Below, piece by piece: positions 25,803 through 34,467 of a stretch of 64,000 nt of DNA (the first letter of the stretch is position 1; each line of letters begins with the position of its first letter). The DNA lies in assembly GCA_964414815.1 (NCBI GenBank), contig CAYPXY010000011.1, positions 49,490-113,489 of the forward strand, read 5' to 3'. The position numbers and the translations under genes were made by a program. Under the pieces are notes generated by a model. That model worked only from the letters and a program-made list of their open reading frames with translations. It ran no database searches and was not told the origin of the DNA. Source of the stretch: Mariniblastus sp964414815. Lineage in GTDB: Bacteria > Planctomycetota > Planctomycetia > Pirellulales > Pirellulaceae.

Positions 25803-27067
25803 GGAGCAAGTATCTTTTCATTTTGGGTTCTGGATTTGCGCCCCTTCTTCTTGATCAAATCCAGAACATGGGGAGTCATGATCCGTGCAACTTCCTTTAT
25901 GACCGGAACGACTACACTGTTTCCAAACTGGCGGTAAGCCTGCGTATCGCTGACAGGAATTACAAAGCTGTCCGGAAATCCCATCAGCCTTGCACATTCA
26001 CGCGGTGTCAGTCGTCGTGGGCGTTTACGTTTTCCCTGCAAAATCAGGATTTCAGATCCATCCTTATAGTATCGAGCCGAGAGAGTCCGTGCTATATCGT
26101 CCGGGCCGACAAGGCCGTAGCCGAAACCGTTTCCAGCCAAGCGGTGCTTTTCCGCATAATCCCGCAAGTATTTCCAGAGATGTTTTGTTAACGTGTATTT
26201 ACGGCTTACCGCCGCCTTCGGGCCAGTAGTATATGGCTCCTCAGGTTGTTCGCTGCCATTCTCTGGATGAAGAATTGAGTGCAGTCGCCTTGAGCCTTTT
26301 ACGGGTAACCGAAGATCATCCCAAGTAAATTTGGTCTTGCTATCAAAGCCGACGATCAGGATGCGCTCTCGATGCTGAGGTACGAAGTGCTGACCGTCGA
26401 TTACCCTGTAGTGAACTTCATAGCCAAGTTCGTCGCGAAGCGTTTGCAGTATCACGCGAAGGGTATTTCCCTTGTCATGAGAAACAAGATTCTTGACGTT
26501 TTCAAGCAAGAACGCAGTGGGGCGCTTTTTCGCGAGAATTCTGGCAACGTCAAAGAACAAAGTGCCCTGTGTCGTACATTCAAAACCATGGGGTTTGCCA
26601 AGTGCATTTTTTTTTGAAACACCTGCAATGCTAAAAGGCTGACAGGGAAATCCTGCCAACAGTACTTCATGATCAGGAATGTCTCGTTCGTCGATTTGGG
26701 TTATGTCACCTGCGCGACAATGATCTGAAGCGTCGTGAAAATTTGCTAAATAGGTTTTCTGTGAAAACGTATTCCACTCGCTGCTGAATACACACCGTCC
26801 TTTTTCCGCCTCAAAACCGATTCGCATTCCCCCAATTCCTGCAAACAAATCGATGAACCGAAATGCTGCGTCTTCATTGGCAGAGTCACCGACCAGTGGA
26901 AGAATTCGCTGTCTGATTGCATCTGTCAGGTAGGGAGGCGCTTGTGTTTCTCGAACTTCCCATCGGCGAATCGTTCTAACGTCAACTTCGAGGATTTCCG
27001 AAAGTCGCCGTTGTGAGAACCTCAAACGGGCGGCTTGAAGCAATTCGTGTATATCGATTGAATTCAT
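25799..27067 (-). CDS. dcm: DNA (cytosine-5) methyltransferase, Dcm/M.EcoRII-like
   Basis: A 422-residue C5-cytosine methyltransferase. Motif I is FIDLFAGIGGMRIGFE, motif IV GFPCQPFS with the catalytic Cys, motif VI ENVKNL, motif VIII QHRERILIVGF and motif X FGNSVVVPVI. The target-recognition segment LWKYLRDYAEKHRLAGNGFGYG is characteristic of Dcm and M.EcoRII, which methylate the inner C of CCWGG. Residues 15-45 form a helix-turn-helix (FSQRRLSEILEVDVRTIRRW), which in M.EcoRII-type enzymes can repress the operon. A nine-A run (26607-26615, in GVSKKNALG) lies just after motif IV. Confidence 0.94.
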   Translation of the reverse strand: MNSIDIHELLQAARLRFSQRRLSEILEVDVRTIRRWEVRETQAPPYLTDAIRQRILPLVGDSANEDAAFRFIDLFAGIGGMRIGFEAEKGRCVFSSEWNTFSQKTYLANFHDASDHCRAGDITQIDERDIPDHEVLLAGFPCQPFSIAGVSKKNALGKPHGFECTTQGTLFFDVARILAKKRPTAFLLENVKNLVSHDKGNTLRVILQTLRDELGYEVHYRVIDGQHFVPQHRERILIVGFDSKTKFTWDDLRLPVKGSRRLHSILHPENGSEQPEEPYTTGPKAAVSRKYTLTKHLWKYLRDYAEKHRLAGNGFGYGLVGPDDIARTLSARYYKDGSEILILQGKRKRPRRLTPRECARLMGFPDSFVIPVSDTQAYRQFGNSVVVPVIKEVARIMTPHVLDLIKKKGRKSRTQNEKILAP

Positions 27068-27165
27068 GGGGTTGCCTTCCTTGATTCTTGGTGGGGAATA
27101 CTAGCGGTCATTCTGTCCGTTTTTCGTTCCGGATGCAAGGCCCCGGCAAACGAATCTCAACCGCT

Positions 27166-27759
27166 CTATTTCATTTCGCCCGAACGGCTATTGTAGACCG
27201 GTTGATCGCTGACGGCGAAGGCTCGAAAGGCTTCACAGGCTTCTTCCGCGAGCAGGTCTTCCACAACCTCGATGTTGCGACGTCGGTATTCGTCTTGCCA
27301 GTTTGGAGGCAGCGGCCCTTCATCAAAGCCCGTGATCGATTCGATCTGCGGACCGCTGGCTCCGATGACGATGCTGCGAATTCCCGACCATAGGATCGCA
27401 CCATAGCACATCGCACACGGTCTTCCGTTGACCACGAGTTGGTATTCCGGCATTCCCGGCCCGCCAAGATCGTACGTTTCCAGAATCTGCTGGGCCAACG
27501 AAAGTGCAACGACTTCTGCGTGTGCCGAAGAAACGTGGGTAGGTACGACCCGGTTGACTCCGATTACGATGACTTTACCAGAATGTTTCTCAAAAATCCC
27601 CGCCGCAAAAGGCCCACCGGTTTTGCACTCAAAGTTGAGCCGAGAAAACCGAATCACCGTTCGCATACGGGTTTCCAGGTCTGCAATATGGGAGGGTAAT
27701 TTGTTCAGCTCAGGCGCCAGCCAATCGGGCATATCAACGCAGAATTTCATTGGCAACAC
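27166..27759 (-). CDS. Nucleoside/guanine deaminase family protein
   Basis: A 197-residue zinc-dependent deaminase of the CMP/dCMP-deaminase superfamily. The zinc and proton-shuttle motif is SSAHAEVVAL and the PCxxC motif is GRPCAMCYGAILWSG. Overall length and the insert PQIESITGFDEGP resemble guanine-deaminase or tRNA-adenosine-deaminase-like members. Substrate cannot be fixed from sequence; nucleobase or nucleoside deamination is likely. It is a solitary leftward gene next to the restriction cassette. The alternative start Met-4 would give 194 residues. Confidence 0.85.
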   Translation of the reverse strand: MLPMKFCVDMPDWLAPELNKLPSHIADLETRMRTVIRFSRLNFECKTGGPFAAGIFEKHSGKVIVIGVNRVVPTHVSSAHAEVVALSLAQQILETYDLGGPGMPEYQLVVNGRPCAMCYGAILWSGIRSIVIGASGPQIESITGFDEGPLPPNWQDEYRRRNIEVVEDLLAEEACEAFRAFAVSDQPVYNSRSGEMK

Positions 27760-27816
27760 CTTATATCACTCAAGACAAAGTCTCATCGGACGAACAAAAC
27801 AGCAGAGTTTGTTTAT

Positions 27817-27887
27817 GAACACTAATTTCCGCTAATCTCCACTAATCGAGTTGCAAAATGAGCGTGAATTAGTGGTGATTAGTGTTC
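27817..27887. repeat. Imperfect inverted repeat of CTAAT/ATTAG blocks
   Basis: Perfect outer arms GAACACTAAT (27817-27826) and ATTAGTGTTC (27878-27887) enclose further complementary CTAATC / GATTAG blocks, forming a long imperfect stem, followed by CACTTTTTTC. It lies in the 190-bp gap between icd and the deaminase gene. It has no coding capacity and no clear leftward terminator. Confidence 0.65.
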
Positions 27888-27949
27888 ACTTTTTTCAACG
27901 CGAATACTGCTGATGGTTCAACGCTAACTTTGATGATACCCTCAAACGG

Positions 27950-30178
27950 TCAGACCGTCTTATTGGGAGTCATCAAAATCTTATTGAACGTCTGGCTGGG
28001 ACGCATTACGCGGGTGGTTTGGCCTGGGTCGGTCAAATAATACCCCCCGACGTCGGCAGGTTTGCCTTGTACACCGTTCAATTCGGCGACAATTTTTGAT
28101 TCGTTGTCAGCCAGCGATTGGGCCAGCCCCGTAAAACACTTTTGCAGATCAGAGTCGGCCGTTTGTTCTGCCAATGCTTGGGCCCAGTAAAGCGCCAAGT
28201 AGAAATGGCTTCCGCGATTGTCCAGTCCGCCCACCTTTCGAGCGGGTGATCGATCGTTTTCCAATACCTTTCCGTTGGCGGCATCCAACGTATCGGCCAA
28301 AACTTGTGCTTTCTTGTTGCCGGTCGTTTGCGCCAGATGCTCCAGAGAAACGGCGATTGCCAAGAATTCGCCCAGCGAATCCCAACGCAAATAATTTTCC
28401 TGAACTAACTGCTCGACATGTTTGGGCGCCGATCCTCCGGCTCCGGTCTCAAACAGGCCACCGCCATTCATCAAGGGCACGATCGACAACATTTTCGCAC
28501 TCGTTCCCAACTCCAGAATCGGAAACAAGTCGGTCAAATAATCTCGCAACACATTTCCGGTTACTGAAATCGTGTCTTCGCCCGAGCGGATTCGATTGAG
28601 CGTGAACGCAGTTGCCTCGACGGGCGACTTGATCGCGATTTGAAGTCCATTCGTATCGTAATCTGCCAAGTAAGAATTTACTTTTTTGATCAATTCAGCA
28701 TCGTGGGCACGTTCGGAATCGAGCCAGAATACTGCAGGAGTTTGCGACAACCTCGCTCGGTTGACCGCCAGCTTTACCCAGTCACGGATGGGGGCGTCTT
28801 TCACGTTGCACATCCGCCAAATATCGCCCGCTTCAACCGAGTGTTCCATCATGACTTCGCCGGCGCTGTTGACGACGCGAACCGTGCCCGCTTGTGGAAT
28901 TTCAAAAGTCTTATCGTGAGAGCCGTACTCTTCTGCTTTTTGGGCCATCAAGCCGACGTTGGGCACGGTTCCCATCGTCGTGGGATCAAACGCGCCCTTT
29001 TTCTTGCAGTCGTCAATCGTGACTTGATAGATACCGGCGTAGCTGCTGTCGGGGATCACGGCCTTGGTATCTTGTGATTTTCCTTCGGCATTCCACATCT
29101 GACCGGAATTTCGGATCATGGCAGGCATCGATGCGTCCACAATCACATCGCTTGGAACGTGAAGGTTGGTGATTCCTTGATCGGAGTTGACCATCGCCAG
29201 CGGCGGCCCGTTTTGGAGTGCCGTCGCAATATCAGCTTTGATCATATCTCGCTTTTCAGCAGGCAACTTCTCCAGCGACTCGAACAAAACGGCTAGCCCG
29301 TTGTTAGGATTGACCTCAGCCGCCGCCAAATCGTCTGCCCATTGGTCAAAAACAGGCTGGAAGTACGCTCGCACGACATGGCCAAAAATAATCGGATCAG
29401 AAACCTTCATCATGGTCGCTTTCAGGTGTACCGAAAACAGTACACCCGCCCGCTTGGCCGCTTCAATTTCGCCCGCAAGAAATTGCTTCAGTGCGGACAC
29501 ACTGATGAACGTGCCGTCGACGACTTCACCGGCGGTGATCGAGACCTTTTCCTTGAGCGTGATCGTTCTGCCGTCGTTGGTAACGAGTTCGATCTTGAGC
29601 GTATCATCCGCCGCAGCCGTGAACGATTTTTCGTTGTGAGCGAAATCGCCGGAGGCCATCGTGGCGACGTGGGTTTGGGAGTCCGCGTTCCACTTGCCCA
29701 TTGAGTGGGGATGCTTTCGGGCGTATTCTTTGACGGCTTTTGGCGCGCGGCGATCGGAGTTGCCTTCGCGTAGAACCGGATTGACCGCACTGCCGAGCAC
29801 TTTCGCATAGCGGCCGTGGGTTTGTTTTTCCTCCTCGGTTTGAGGCTCGTCGGGATAATTAGGGATACGATAGCCTTTGGACTGAAGCTCGGCGATGGCT
29901 TCCTTGAGCTGAGGAATGGAAGCGCTGATATTAGGCAACTTGATGATGTTGGCTTCCGGCTTCGTAGCCAATTCTCCCAGTTCGGCCAAAGCATCCCCGA
30001 TTCGTTGCGATGGAGTCAAGTGATCAGGAAAGTTCGCGATGATGCGGCCTGCGAGCGAAATGTCTCGCGTCTCGACTGTCACGCCTGCTGCGGACGCAAA
30101 TGTTTGAAGGATAGGCAACAGAGAATAAGTGGCAAGAGCAGGTGCTTCGTCGGTAAACGTGTAAATAATTTTGGACAT
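27950..30178 (-). CDS. icd: Isocitrate dehydrogenase, monomeric NADP type
   Basis: The large single-chain NADP-dependent isocitrate dehydrogenase of the TCA cycle, 742 residues (family about 740). Recognisable stretches are IIYTFTDEAPALATYSLLP at the N terminus, VLREGNSDRRAPKAVKEYARKHP (substrate loop), HLKATMMKVSDPIIFGH, MVNSDQGITNLHVPSDVIVDASM and GTVPNVGLMAQKAEEYGSHD. This class differs from the homodimeric E. coli enzyme. It follows the HAD phosphatase gene by 17 bp, a gap that holds two copies of GTCAGTT. Confidence 0.97.
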   Translation of the reverse strand: MSKIIYTFTDEAPALATYSLLPILQTFASAAGVTVETRDISLAGRIIANFPDHLTPSQRIGDALAELGELATKPEANIIKLPNISASIPQLKEAIAELQSKGYRIPNYPDEPQTEEEKQTHGRYAKVLGSAVNPVLREGNSDRRAPKAVKEYARKHPHSMGKWNADSQTHVATMASGDFAHNEKSFTAAADDTLKIELVTNDGRTITLKEKVSITAGEVVDGTFISVSALKQFLAGEIEAAKRAGVLFSVHLKATMMKVSDPIIFGHVVRAYFQPVFDQWADDLAAAEVNPNNGLAVLFESLEKLPAEKRDMIKADIATALQNGPPLAMVNSDQGITNLHVPSDVIVDASMPAMIRNSGQMWNAEGKSQDTKAVIPDSSYAGIYQVTIDDCKKKGAFDPTTMGTVPNVGLMAQKAEEYGSHDKTFEIPQAGTVRVVNSAGEVMMEHSVEAGDIWRMCNVKDAPIRDWVKLAVNRARLSQTPAVFWLDSERAHDAELIKKVNSYLADYDTNGLQIAIKSPVEATAFTLNRIRSGEDTISVTGNVLRDYLTDLFPILELGTSAKMLSIVPLMNGGGLFETGAGGSAPKHVEQLVQENYLRWDSLGEFLAIAVSLEHLAQTTGNKKAQVLADTLDAANGKVLENDRSPARKVGGLDNRGSHFYLALYWAQALAEQTADSDLQKCFTGLAQSLADNESKIVAELNGVQGKPADVGGYYLTDPGQTTRVMRPSQTFNKILMTPNKTV

Positions 30179-30195
30179 GGTTAGTCAGTTGTCAG

Positions 30196-30774
30196 TTAAA
30201 TGGTTCGGATATCAAAAACTTCCATTCCGCCTCGCCGAGCTGATTCGATGCCCAAGTCGGCATCTTCAAACACACAGCATTTTTCGGGCGGAACATTGAT
30301 GCGCTTGGCGACTTCGAGAAAGACATCGGGTTCTGGTTTGTGCCGCTGGGTATCTTCGGCGGCGACCACCGCCTGAAAAATCTCGCTTAAACCGATTTGC
30401 TTCAATATTTTTTCAACGACGGAGCGGTTTGATCCTGACCCGACGCCCAACGCATGAGTGGAGCGATATCGAAGTGCGATGTCAACCACGGGCTGAATCG
30501 GCCTGACTTGATCGAGCGTGTCGAGAAACGCCAGTTCCTTTTGGAGAGCAATTTCGGTCGGGTTGCCTGAGACGCCGTTCTGCTCCAGTAACAGGCTGAC
30601 GATCTTCTCCGAGGGTGTCCCGGCAAGCCCATAAAATAAATCTTCCGAGAATTCGATGCCGAACTTAGCCATGGTATGCCGCCAAGCCACGAAATGAAGC
30701 GGCATCGTATCCGCCAGCGTTCCATCACAATCGAAAATCAGCCCGTCAAAATGTGTAAAATCCAGTTCCTTCAA
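30196..30774 (-). CDS. HAD-superfamily phosphatase/phosphoglucomutase-like
   Basis: A 192-residue HAD hydrolase of the beta-phosphoglucomutase-like subfamily. The catalytic DxDGT motif is in FDCDGTLADTMPLH, motif II in LGVGSGSNRS, the Lys in QRHKPEPDVFLEVAKRI and the acidic motif in CCVFEDADLGIESARRGGM. A helical cap lies between motifs I and II. It acts on small phosphorylated metabolites; the exact substrate is not readable. It is first in a two-gene leftward unit with icd and divergent from thiD. Confidence 0.9.
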   Translation of the reverse strand: MKELDFTHFDGLIFDCDGTLADTMPLHFVAWRHTMAKFGIEFSEDLFYGLAGTPSEKIVSLLLEQNGVSGNPTEIALQKELAFLDTLDQVRPIQPVVDIALRYRSTHALGVGSGSNRSVVEKILKQIGLSEIFQAVVAAEDTQRHKPEPDVFLEVAKRINVPPEKCCVFEDADLGIESARRGGMEVFDIRTI

Positions 30775-30843
30775 TTTTCAATACCCAGTTTATAGTGATC
30801 AAACAATTTCATATCATCGAGCCTGCGAGACCCATTCTAAACC

Positions 30844-31677
30844 ATGAGTGAATTTCCCGAAATGAGACGAGCATCTGTCCCAGTAGCATTGACGATTGCG
30901 GGTTCCGATCCTTCCGGTGGAGCAGGAATACAGGCAGATTTAAAAACGTTCCACCAGCATGGCGTCTATGGAATGAGCGTCATCACGTTGTTGACGGTTC
31001 AAAATACGCAAACGGTGTCCCACGTCGAAATCATGTCGTCGTCCCTGCTGGTCAACCAACTGGCGGCCTGTTTGGATGACATCCCGCCCCACGCCGCAAA
31101 GACGGGAGCGCTGGGCAGCCGGGAGAACATCGAAGCGGTTGCTGAACAGGCAAAAACGTTCCGATTTCCGCTGGTTGTCGATCCCGTGATGATCAGCAAG
31201 CATCATGTCCCGCTGATGAATCCGGATGCGGTCGATGCCCTGATCAGGTATTTACTGCCCGTATGCCATCTTGTTACCCCGAATTTGCCGGAAGCGTCCC
31301 AAATGGTTGGTTTCAAAATCGACTGCCATGATAGAATGGAAGACGCTGCCAAAGCAATCGCCCAACAGGGGGCGAAAAATGTATTCCTCAAAGGGGGGCA
31401 TCTCGAAGGCAAGGCCGTTGATGTGCTGCTGGCCGATGGCGAGTTGTACTCTCTCGTGGCGGATCGGATTGATACGCCTCACACGCACGGGACGGGATGC
31501 ACCACATCAGCCGCCATTACGGCGAGGCTGGCTCGGGGTGAGTCCTTATTGGATGCCGTCGAGCAGAGCAAGCAATTTATCACTGCCGCCATTGAGTCGC
31601 ATCCCGGACTCGGTCACGGTCGTGGCCCGGTAAATTTCTTTGCGGATGTGAACCAGAAACCCAAAACTCTCAATTAA
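30844..31677 (+). CDS. thiD: Hydroxymethylpyrimidine/phosphomethylpyrimidine kinase
   Basis: Phosphorylates HMP and HMP-phosphate in thiamine synthesis (ribokinase fold). Diagnostic motifs are IAGSDPSGGAGIQADLKTF near the N terminus, PLVVDPVMISKHHV, HLVTPNLPEASQMVG and the anion-hole GTGCTTSAAITARL. Length is 277 residues, normal. No other thiamine gene and no TPP riboswitch was seen upstream in the short divergent gap. It lies 22 bp before the pseudouridine synthase gene, so probably in one transcript. Confidence 0.95.
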   Translation: MSEFPEMRRASVPVALTIAGSDPSGGAGIQADLKTFHQHGVYGMSVITLLTVQNTQTVSHVEIMSSSLLVNQLAACLDDIPPHAAKTGALGSRENIEAVAEQAKTFRFPLVVDPVMISKHHVPLMNPDAVDALIRYLLPVCHLVTPNLPEASQMVGFKIDCHDRMEDAAKAIAQQGAKNVFLKGGHLEGKAVDVLLADGELYSLVADRIDTPHTHGTGCTTSAAITARLARGESLLDAVEQSKQFITAAIESHPGLGHGRGPVNFFADVNQKPKTLN

Positions 31678-31699
31678 CCTAAAACGAACCTAACGCTCA

Positions 31700-32710
31700 A
31701 TGGCCTCTCAATCTGCCCCATCGAATACCCAACGCCTCCAGAAATTCATGGCATCGGCAGGATTGGGAAGCCGCCGCGAATGCGAACTGATCATTCAGGA
31801 AGGCCGAGTCGAGGTCGATGGCGAGGTCGTCATCACTCTCGGTGCGAAAGTGGATCCCGAGCGACAGAAGATCTTTGTCGATGGTCAGCGTTTGCAAACC
31901 GAGCGACTGCAATACTTCATGCTCAACAAACCACCCGGAGTGGTTTCAACCAGCAGCGATCCGTCGGGCCGCGCACGGGTGATCGATCTGATCAACACCC
32001 ACCAGCGAGTTTACAACGTCGGACGGCTGGACCAGTCCAGCGAGGGACTGATCCTCGTCACGAATGATGGCGATCTGGCCAATCGGCTGACGCACCCGCG
32101 GTATGGGATTGAAAAGAAATATCATGTGCTGGTCGATGGGGTGCCGGCGCGCCAGCAGCTCAAGGCTCTGGAAGAAGGGATTTTTATCGCGGAAGGCAAG
32201 GCCAAGGCGACGAGCGCCAAACTCATCCGCCATTCGGAATCGAAAAGTTGGCTTGAGATCGTTTTGGCGGAAGGTCGGAATCGGGAGATACGGAGACTGC
32301 TGGCCAAGGTCGGTCACAAGGTCCGCGTACTCAAACGGGTGGCCATCGGGCCGCTGAAGTTGGGTGAACTACCGGTGGGGGCTCATCGACCGTTGACTCC
32401 GCAAGAATTGAAATCGCTCAAGCGCGCCGCTGCGGGGCTAGTGACTGTAAAGAAGCCCACGCGAAGTAAAAAGCCAATCAGAAAGTTTGATTCAAAGAAG
32501 AAAGATCCAAGAGGAGCCGGTACGAAAGGCGTTGAACGCAGGAAATTCGAATTTCCAAAAGGAAAGTCAACGGCCAAAGCACCAGCCAAGAAAACTTTCG
32601 GTACGAGCAAGAAGCGTCCCAGTGGTCCCAATGCGAAAAAAGGATCTCAGTTCGATGTCCGAAAAGCCAGTTCCAAACGTCGAGTGAACCGGAAAGGAAA
32701 GAGTGAGTGA
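31700..32710 (+). CDS. rRNA pseudouridine synthase, RsuA/RluB family
   Basis: Converts a specific rRNA uridine to pseudouridine. An N-terminal S4 RNA-binding domain (LQKFMASAGLGSRRECELII) is followed by the synthase domain with catalytic Asp in NVGRLDQSSEGLILVTNDGD and EGRNREIRRLLAKVGH. The last about 90 residues (from roughly 245) form a very basic Lys/Arg/Ser tail, seen in many RluB-like proteins and absent from RsuA, which favours RluB. The exact rRNA site is not determined. It is convergent with ruvA, with 3 bp between stop codons. Confidence 0.9.
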   Translation: MASQSAPSNTQRLQKFMASAGLGSRRECELIIQEGRVEVDGEVVITLGAKVDPERQKIFVDGQRLQTERLQYFMLNKPPGVVSTSSDPSGRARVIDLINTHQRVYNVGRLDQSSEGLILVTNDGDLANRLTHPRYGIEKKYHVLVDGVPARQQLKALEEGIFIAEGKAKATSAKLIRHSESKSWLEIVLAEGRNREIRRLLAKVGHKVRVLKRVAIGPLKLGELPVGAHRPLTPQELKSLKRAAAGLVTVKKPTRSKKPIRKFDSKKKDPRGAGTKGVERRKFEFPKGKSTAKAPAKKTFGTSKKRPSGPNAKKGSQFDVRKASSKRRVNRKGKSE

Positions 32711-32713
32711 TCC

Positions 32714-33343
32714 CTATTTCGCAAACCCTTCATAAACCGCTTGGAGCAACGAATCGACGTCGTTGTATTTCTTCTTGCCGCTGATGGGGCCTTCGAGCAG
32801 TTTTCTTGCGTCGGGTTCGCTATGACCTAGAGCGATCAGGATTTGATAGGTTTCATCGACGATACTTCGTTCAGCCGCTTCGGAGTCGTCCCATCCTGAT
32901 TGGGCCACCATCAAGGCAAACCGCGCCATTTTGCGGCGCAATTTGGCAACGATCCGTTCGGCGGTTGCCGCACCGATTCCGGGGAGCGTTGATAGTGACT
33001 TTACGTCCTGATTTTCAATCGCGGCCGCGATGTCTGGAACGGGCCGGACCATCGCTCGAAGGGCTTTCTTAACGCCAAGCCCATCGACAGAGCAGAACAG
33101 TTCGAAAAACTGTTTTTCAATCGAGCTGACAAAACCAATCATACGGGGTGTCATGCGGCCTCCCGACTGGACGTTTCCGTCGATGTACTCAATCGTCTCA
33201 AGCGTGACGGTTTCACCTAGCTGCAGTTGAAGCTGCCGTCGCGTAAACTCCGGAATAAAAATTTCATATTCGAAGGGCGGAATCGACAGATAGGCTTCCG
33301 TCTCCGTTAAGGCAGTCAGATGGCCGGAAATTTTGGAGATCAT
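32714..33343 (-). CDS. ruvA: Holliday junction branch migration protein RuvA
   Basis: The junction-binding tetramer subunit that loads RuvB helicase. An N-terminal OB domain (ISKISGHLTALTETEAYLS), two HhH motifs (FCSVDGLGVKKALRAM and STLPGIGAATAERIVAKLRRK) and a C-terminal RuvB-contact domain (YQILIALGHSEPDARKLL) are all present in 209 residues. It overlaps ruvC by 4 bp. ruvB is not in the window. Confidence 0.96.
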   Translation of the reverse strand: MISKISGHLTALTETEAYLSIPPFEYEIFIPEFTRRQLQLQLGETVTLETIEYIDGNVQSGGRMTPRMIGFVSSIEKQFFELFCSVDGLGVKKALRAMVRPVPDIAAAIENQDVKSLSTLPGIGAATAERIVAKLRRKMARFALMVAQSGWDDSEAAERSIVDETYQILIALGHSEPDARKLLEGPISGKKKYNDVDSLLQAVYEGFAK

Positions 33344-33834
33344 CGATTAGTCTTCATCCCTATAAAGAAATGGCACAATGCGATTCCCAACGCATCGGCC
33401 ACGTCGGGCGGGTCGGGGATCGAATCCAGGTTCAGGTGCCGTGCGACGGCGAGTTGTACTTGTGGCTTGGGGGCTCGGCCGTTTCCGGTCATCACCTTCT
33501 TCACTTGGGTGGCCCCGTAGTGAAAGATCGGCAGTTCATATTGAGCCGCTGCCAGACAGATCACTCCCCGCGCGTGCCCCATGATAATCGCAGTCTTCAC
33601 CCGGTCATAGTGGCTGTACAGATCCTCCAAGCTCAGAACATGGGGCTGGACATGTGCGATCAGTTCCGTGACTTCCTGATACAGGCTTTTCAGGCGGCTC
33701 CCGATCGCGTCTGATTTTACAGGCCGGATGACCCCTGCTTCAACGACGCTAACGACGTTTCCGTCGATTTCCAGTGCTCCGTAGCCCGTAATATTCAGGC
33801 CGGGATCGATTCCAAGGATTCTCTGTTTGGTCAC
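33340..33834 (-). CDS. ruvC: Holliday junction resolvase RuvC
   Basis: A dimeric endonuclease that cuts Holliday junctions. The RNase H-like fold residues are visible: the first catalytic Asp in ILGIDPGLNITGYG, the Glu in VLSLEDLYSH and the C-terminal acidic DPPDVADALGIALCH. Length is 164 residues, typical. It lies 4 bp after ispF and overlaps ruvA by 4 bp (ATGA), giving the order ispF-ruvC-ruvA. Confidence 0.96.
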   Translation of the reverse strand: MTKQRILGIDPGLNITGYGALEIDGNVVSVVEAGVIRPVKSDAIGSRLKSLYQEVTELIAHVQPHVLSLEDLYSHYDRVKTAIIMGHARGVICLAAAQYELPIFHYGATQVKKVMTGNGRAPKPQVQLAVARHLNLDSIPDPPDVADALGIALCHFFIGMKTNR

Positions 33835-33838
33835 GGTA

Positions 33839-34333
33839 TCAACTTCGGATCAGTAGCACGATGCATTGGGCCTGAATCACTTTCATCTCGCCGACCGGCC
33901 CAGTCCCTTCGCCCGTTTTGGCTTTGATATTCACCTGATCCGACTCGATGCTCAAAATTTCTGCAACACGGTTTTCTAGGGTGTGTTTATAAGCCGAAAG
34001 TTTAGGTCGTTGGGCATGAATGATACCGTCGAGATTGACGATTTGATAACCTTTTGCTTGGACTTGGGCCCAAGCAAGCTGCAACAGCTCACCCGAGTCC
34101 CGGCCAAGATTTGCGGAATCGGTATCAGGAAACAGCTCGCCGATATCCCCCTCCCCTGCCGCTCCGAGCAACGCATCGGTAATCGCATGAAGCAGAACGT
34201 CAGCATCGCTGTGACCGTCGAGTGAATACTCGAATGGAATATCAATCCCCCCAAGTCGCAACGGCCCCCCAGGCTTGAGGCGGTGGGTATCGTGACCGAT
34301 GCCGATACGCAGATTTCGAGGATTGAACGTCAT
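33839..34333 (-). CDS. ispF: 2-C-methyl-D-erythritol 2,4-cyclodiphosphate synthase
   Basis: The MEP-pathway enzyme that cyclises CDP-methylerythritol-2-phosphate for isoprenoid synthesis. Zinc ligands are in IGHDTHRL and LDGHSDADVLLHAITDALLGA; the CMP-binding and closing motif is KAKTGEGTGPVGEM. Length is 164 residues, normal. It is the first gene of the ispF-ruvC-ruvA operon. A (GGGATGA)4 array sits about 40 bp upstream of its ATG, just after the terminator of the preceding small gene. Confidence 0.96.
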   Translation of the reverse strand: MTFNPRNLRIGIGHDTHRLKPGGPLRLGGIDIPFEYSLDGHSDADVLLHAITDALLGAAGEGDIGELFPDTDSANLGRDSGELLQLAWAQVQAKGYQIVNLDGIIHAQRPKLSAYKHTLENRVAEILSIESDQVNIKAKTGEGTGPVGEMKVIQAQCIVLLIRS

Positions 34334-34373
34334 CCCATGATTTGAAGCCGCGCGAGGAAGGCAGTCAAGTGGA

Positions 34374-34401
34374 GGGATGAGGGATGAGGGATGAGGGATG
34401 A
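34374..34401. repeat. Heptamer array (GGGATGA)4 upstream of ispF
   Basis: Four perfect head-to-tail 7-bp units in the ispF leader, between the small-gene terminator and the ispF start. The same heptamer recurs upstream of astB (3 units) and nadB (2 units). Confidence 0.93.
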
Positions 34402-34402
34402 C

Positions 34403-34432
34403 AAAAAAAAGACCGCCCTTTCGAGCGGTCTT
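34403..34432 (-). terminator. Intrinsic terminator after 29-residue gene
   Basis: An 8-bp stem AAGACCGC / GCGGTCTT (34409-34416 with 34425-34432), followed on the minus strand by an eight-T run (34403-34410). It ends the short leftward transcript of the small membrane peptide gene. Confidence 0.88.
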
Positions 34433-34467
34433 ACTAACAGCTAATTTGATTTTTCACGATTTCGGAT

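Noticed and set aside
34409..34432. Idea that the hairpin near 34.4 kb is an ispF leader attenuator
   Set aside because: The T-run is on the minus strand immediately after the stem and the stem follows the 29-residue gene, so it is a normal terminator for that gene.
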